In this document: positions 14,436 through 17,301 of the stretch, piece by piece
Numbering within the stretch: the stretch's first letter is position 1
Layout: every line of letters starts with the position of its first letter
Assembly (NCBI GenBank): GCA_002389295.1
Contig: DGOE01000076.1
Coordinates: forward strand, 35,522-52,822
Source: Flavobacteriales bacterium UBA4474
GTDB lineage: Bacteria; Bacteroidota; Bacteroidia; Flavobacteriales_D; Sanyastnellaceae
DNA: 17,301 nt
Direction: 5' to 3'
Made by a program: the position numbers and the translations under genes
Notes under the pieces: model-generated
What the model was told of the DNA's origin: nothing
The model's input: the letters and a program-made list of their open reading frames with translations, nothing else
Databases searched by the model: none

Positions 14436-17243
14436 ATGGAATACGACTTCAAAGCCATCGAAGCCAAGTGGCGCCAACATTGGAAGCAACAGGGCACTTA
14501 CACAGTCCAAGAGGATGGGGACAAAGAGAAGTTCTACGTCCTCGATATGTTTCCGTACCCCAGTGGCGCCGGGTTGCACGTAGGTCACCCCTTGGGTTAC
14601 ATCGCGTCGGACATCATCGCCCGCTACAAGCGCCAGCAGGGATACAATGTGCTGCACCCTCAGGGGTATGACAGCTTTGGCCTGCCCGCCGAGCAATACG
14701 CCATCCAAACCGGGCAACACCCCGCCATCACCACCGAGCGCAACATCGCCCGCTATCGCGAACAATTGGACCTGCTCGGTTTCAGTTACGATTGGTCCAG
14801 GGAGGTGCGCACCAGCAGCCCCGAGTACTACCGCTGGACGCAGTGGATTTTCGCCCGTCTGTTTGAACACGGGTATGACCGCGGAGCCGGTCAGTCCAGC
14901 CCCATTTCAACTTTGAAATCACACTTTGCCGGTCACGGCAACGCCACCGTGGATTGGGAGGTCGGCATGGACACCCTCATTGCAGCAGGTACGCAGTGTT
15001 GGGGCGACGGGTTTGAAGGGCACTTCACTGCTGACCAATGGAATGCGCTGGATGAAAAAGGGCAGGCTTCGCTGCTTATGGCCTACCGCCTCGCCTACCT
15101 CGCCGACAGCGAGGTCAACTGGTGCCCGGCTTTGGGAACGGTGCTCGCCAACGACGAGGTCATCGGCGGCCGCAGTGAAAGGGGAGGACATCCGGTGGTG
15201 CGCAAGAAAATGCGCCAATGGATGATGCGGATCACCGCCTTTGCAGACCGGCTGCTGGACGGACTGGACGGCATTGATTGGTCAGACAGCATCAAAGAGG
15301 TACAGCGCAATTGGATCGGAAAATCCACCGGTGCGCAACTCCGGTTTTCGGTGCAGGACCACCCGGGGCAAGAGATCGAGGTGTTTTCCACGCGGCCCGA
15401 CACCTTGCATGGCGCCAATTTCCTGGTCTTGGCACCCGAGCATGAACTTGTTCAGATTGTCACCACACCAAAAGAGCGTGCCGCTGTTGACGCCTATTGT
15501 CATGAAACCTCATCCCGGAGCGAACGCGAACGGATGGCCGGAGACCGTGGCATGTCGGGCTGTTTCACAGGGGCCCATGCCCTGCACCCCTTGACCGGGG
15601 AGCCCATGCCCATTTGGATTGCGGATTATGTGCTCGCAGGATACGGCACGGGCGCGGTCATGGCGGTGCCGGCTGGAGACCAGCGCGATTGGGAATTTGC
15701 CCAGGCTTTCGGTTTGGACATCCCCGCCATTTTCGAAGGGCACGACATCGCGGAGGGCGCCTGCACAGAAAAGGACGCCATTCTCTGCAACAGCGGCGAT
15801 TGGAGCGGGCTGTCATGTGAAGAGGCCCTGCCGCGCGCCATCCGCGAGACCGAGGCAGCGGGATTTGCCCAGCCCCGCGTGAACTACCGGCTGCGCGATG
15901 CCGTATTCAGCAGACAGCGCTATTGGGGTGAGCCCTTCCCCATATGTTATGTGAACGGGGTGCCCCAACTGGTAGAAGGGGCGCAGGTGCTGCTGCCAGA
16001 AGTGGACGCCTACCTGCCCACGGAGGATGGGGACCCGCCACTGGCGCGCGCAGAAAAGTGGAATGTCCTTCAAGGGGACAGGATGGAATTCAACACCATG
16101 CCCGGATGGGCCGGATCGAGTTGGTACTTCCTGCGTTACATGGACCCGCACAATTCCGATGCACTCTGCAGCCGGGAAAAAAGCGACTATTGGGGGCAGG
16201 TAGACTTGTACGTCGGTGGTGCAGAGCACGGCACAGGCCACCTGTTGTACAGCCGATTCTGGACCAAGTTCTTGTTTGATTTGGGCCTCATCGGATTTGA
16301 CGAGCCCTTCGCCAAGATGGTAAACCAGGGCATGATCCTGGGCCGGAGCAGCTTTGTCTACAGGGTGGAAGGCACCAACACCTTCGTCACCTTTGAGCAG
16401 CGCAAGGCCCACCGCACCCAGCGCCTGCACGTGGACATCAGCATGGTCCGCAATGACATTTTGGACCTGGACGCCTTCAAAGCGTGGCGCCCGGAATTTG
16501 CCGACGCCCAGTTCGAGCTCAACGAAGACGGAGCGTACCGCTGCGGGAGCGAGGTGGAGAAAATGTCGAAGTCCAAGTACAACGTCGAGAACCCGGATGA
16601 CCTCGTGGAGCGCTTCGGTGCGGACACCCTCCGGTGTTATGAGATGTTCCTCGGTCCCCTCGAGCAAGCCAAGCCATGGGATACCCAAGGAATCAGCGGT
16701 GTCCATAATTTTCTGCGGAAATTCACGCGGCTCTACCTCAACGGGGAAGAGGGCGTGCTCGTAACGGATACCCCGCCTTCGGCTGAGGCACTGCGCACGT
16801 TGCACAAGACGATCAAAAAGGTCACCGAAGACCTGGACCGGCTCAGCTGGAATACCGTCGTCAGTGCCTTGATGATTGGGATCAATGAATTGACTGAAAT
16901 GGGCTGTCACGACCGGGAAGTCCTGCAGCCGCTCGCCGCCATTCTCTCGCCCTATGCCCCGCACCTCGCGGAGGAGTTGTGGGCCACCGCCGGTGGAGCG
17001 GGTTCTGCCGTGGATGCCCCTTGGCCAAAATGGGACCCCGAAAAACTGGTGGAGGCGGAAGTCCGCTACCCCGTTCAGTTCAATGGGAAGGTCCGGTTCC
17101 AATTGGAAGTGGCGTCCGACCTGTCGCCGTCAGATGTGGAATCTGCCGTTTTGGAAGACGCACGCACGCTCAAGCAGCTCGACGGCAGGGCACCGCGCAA
17201 GGTGATCGTGGTGCCTGGGCGCATCATCAACATTGTAGGCTGA
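14436..17243 (+). CDS. leuS: Leucyl-tRNA synthetase
   Basis: This is a complete 935-residue class I synthetase charging tRNA-Leu. HIGH is HVGH (48-51) in GAGLHVGHPLGY, and KMSKS is 709-713. The CP1 editing domain contains TRPDT (319-323) and GTGAVMAVPAGDQRD (404-418). The usual HDQRD editing motif reads GDQRD, with both Asp residues kept and His replaced by Gly. A long segment around residues 146-213, between the HIGH half and NWCPALGTVLANDEV, is absent from E. coli LeuS but is what I recall from Bacteroidota enzymes. The C-terminal end RKVIVVPGRIINIVG is intact. The ATG at 14436 is followed at once by YDFKAIEAKW, the standard LeuS opening. The gene is transcribed alone, divergent from the deacetylase. 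Confidence 0.98.
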   Translation: MEYDFKAIEAKWRQHWKQQGTYTVQEDGDKEKFYVLDMFPYPSGAGLHVGHPLGYIASDIIARYKRQQGYNVLHPQGYDSFGLPAEQYAIQTGQHPAITTERNIARYREQLDLLGFSYDWSREVRTSSPEYYRWTQWIFARLFEHGYDRGAGQSSPISTLKSHFAGHGNATVDWEVGMDTLIAAGTQCWGDGFEGHFTADQWNALDEKGQASLLMAYRLAYLADSEVNWCPALGTVLANDEVIGGRSERGGHPVVRKKMRQWMMRITAFADRLLDGLDGIDWSDSIKEVQRNWIGKSTGAQLRFSVQDHPGQEIEVFSTRPDTLHGANFLVLAPEHELVQIVTTPKERAAVDAYCHETSSRSERERMAGDRGMSGCFTGAHALHPLTGEPMPIWIADYVLAGYGTGAVMAVPAGDQRDWEFAQAFGLDIPAIFEGHDIAEGACTEKDAILCNSGDWSGLSCEEALPRAIRETEAAGFAQPRVNYRLRDAVFSRQRYWGEPFPICYVNGVPQLVEGAQVLLPEVDAYLPTEDGDPPLARAEKWNVLQGDRMEFNTMPGWAGSSWYFLRYMDPHNSDALCSREKSDYWGQVDLYVGGAEHGTGHLLYSRFWTKFLFDLGLIGFDEPFAKMVNQGMILGRSSFVYRVEGTNTFVTFEQRKAHRTQRLHVDISMVRNDILDLDAFKAWRPEFADAQFELNEDGAYRCGSEVEKMSKSKYNVENPDDLVERFGADTLRCYEMFLGPLEQAKPWDTQGISGVHNFLRKFTRLYLNGEEGVLVTDTPPSAEALRTLHKTIKKVTEDLDRLSWNTVVSALMIGINELTEMGCHDREVLQPLAAILSPYAPHLAEELWATAGGAGSAVDAPWPKWDPEKLVEAEVRYPVQFNGKVRFQLEVASDLSPSDVESAVLEDARTLKQLDGRAPRKVIVVPGRIINIVG

Positions 17244-17301
17244 CCCCATCACAGTGGTCTGACAACGTGCCGCTCAGGACCCCAAAATGGGCCTGACGCT
17301 G

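Noticed and set aside
15813..17102. Minus-strand frame of 429 codons opposite leuS
   Set aside because: Antisense shadow of LeuS with no domain signature.
17275..17295. Imperfect hairpin (CAGG-A-CCC, loop, GGG-CCTG) downstream of leuS, possible terminator
   Set aside because: The stem has a bulged A, no T-run follows, and the window ends 6 bases later, so it cannot be judged.

Overview
The window looks like an ordinary core-genome stretch from a GC-rich member of the Bacteroidota, probably in the Flavobacteriales/Saprospiria range; I cannot name the genus. The evidence is the gene order acpP-fabF-rnc-(IPExxxVDY protein)-pyk, a LeuS with the insertion typical of this phylum, an IleS with the phylum's GIHH version of the HIGH motif, and promoters of the TTG-N19-TAnnTTTG type. 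I see no rRNA, tRNA, CRISPR array, insertion sequence, integrase, phage gene or attachment site. Coding is dense: no non-coding stretch exceeds about 135 bp, or 211 bp (8200-8410) if the proposed small lipoprotein is not real.

Layout. From 1 to 11381 all genes are on the minus strand, so reading order runs right to left. The first group is recX (10914-11381), prfB (9814-10920), fumC (8411-9802), a possible small lipoprotein (8130-8414), a mannose-1-phosphate guanylyltransferase (7105-8199), mlaE (6308-7045), mlaF (5550-6311) and an iodotyrosine-deiodinase-like flavoprotein (4855-5553). Most junctions overlap by a few bases or are very short. After a 131-bp gap with a promoter comes acpP (4490-4723), fabF (3235-4482), rnc (2531-3235), the IPExxxVDY-family protein (2082-2501) and pyk (628-2085). 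ileS (1-545, cut by the window edge) follows with its own good promoter.

To the right of recX a five-repeat DUF349 protein (11466-13199) is transcribed divergently. It converges on, and overlaps by 44 bp, a single-domain response regulator (13156-13593), which lies behind a NodB-type polysaccharide deacetylase (13649-14302). Complete leuS (14436-17243) is transcribed divergently from the deacetylase.

Functions. The genes serve translation (ileS, leuS, prfB), fatty-acid synthesis (acpP, fabF), RNA processing (rnc), central carbon metabolism (pyk, fumC), envelope and sugar-nucleotide work (mannose-1-phosphate guanylyltransferase, mlaEF, deacetylase, possible lipoprotein) and recombination control (recX). 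I found no convincing new multi-gene system. The best leads are the complete iodotyrosine-binding triad in the flavoprotein, the swapped HIGH motif of IleS, the overlapping small lipoprotein candidate, and residue changes in RNase III, RF2 and LeuS that may be lineage-specific.
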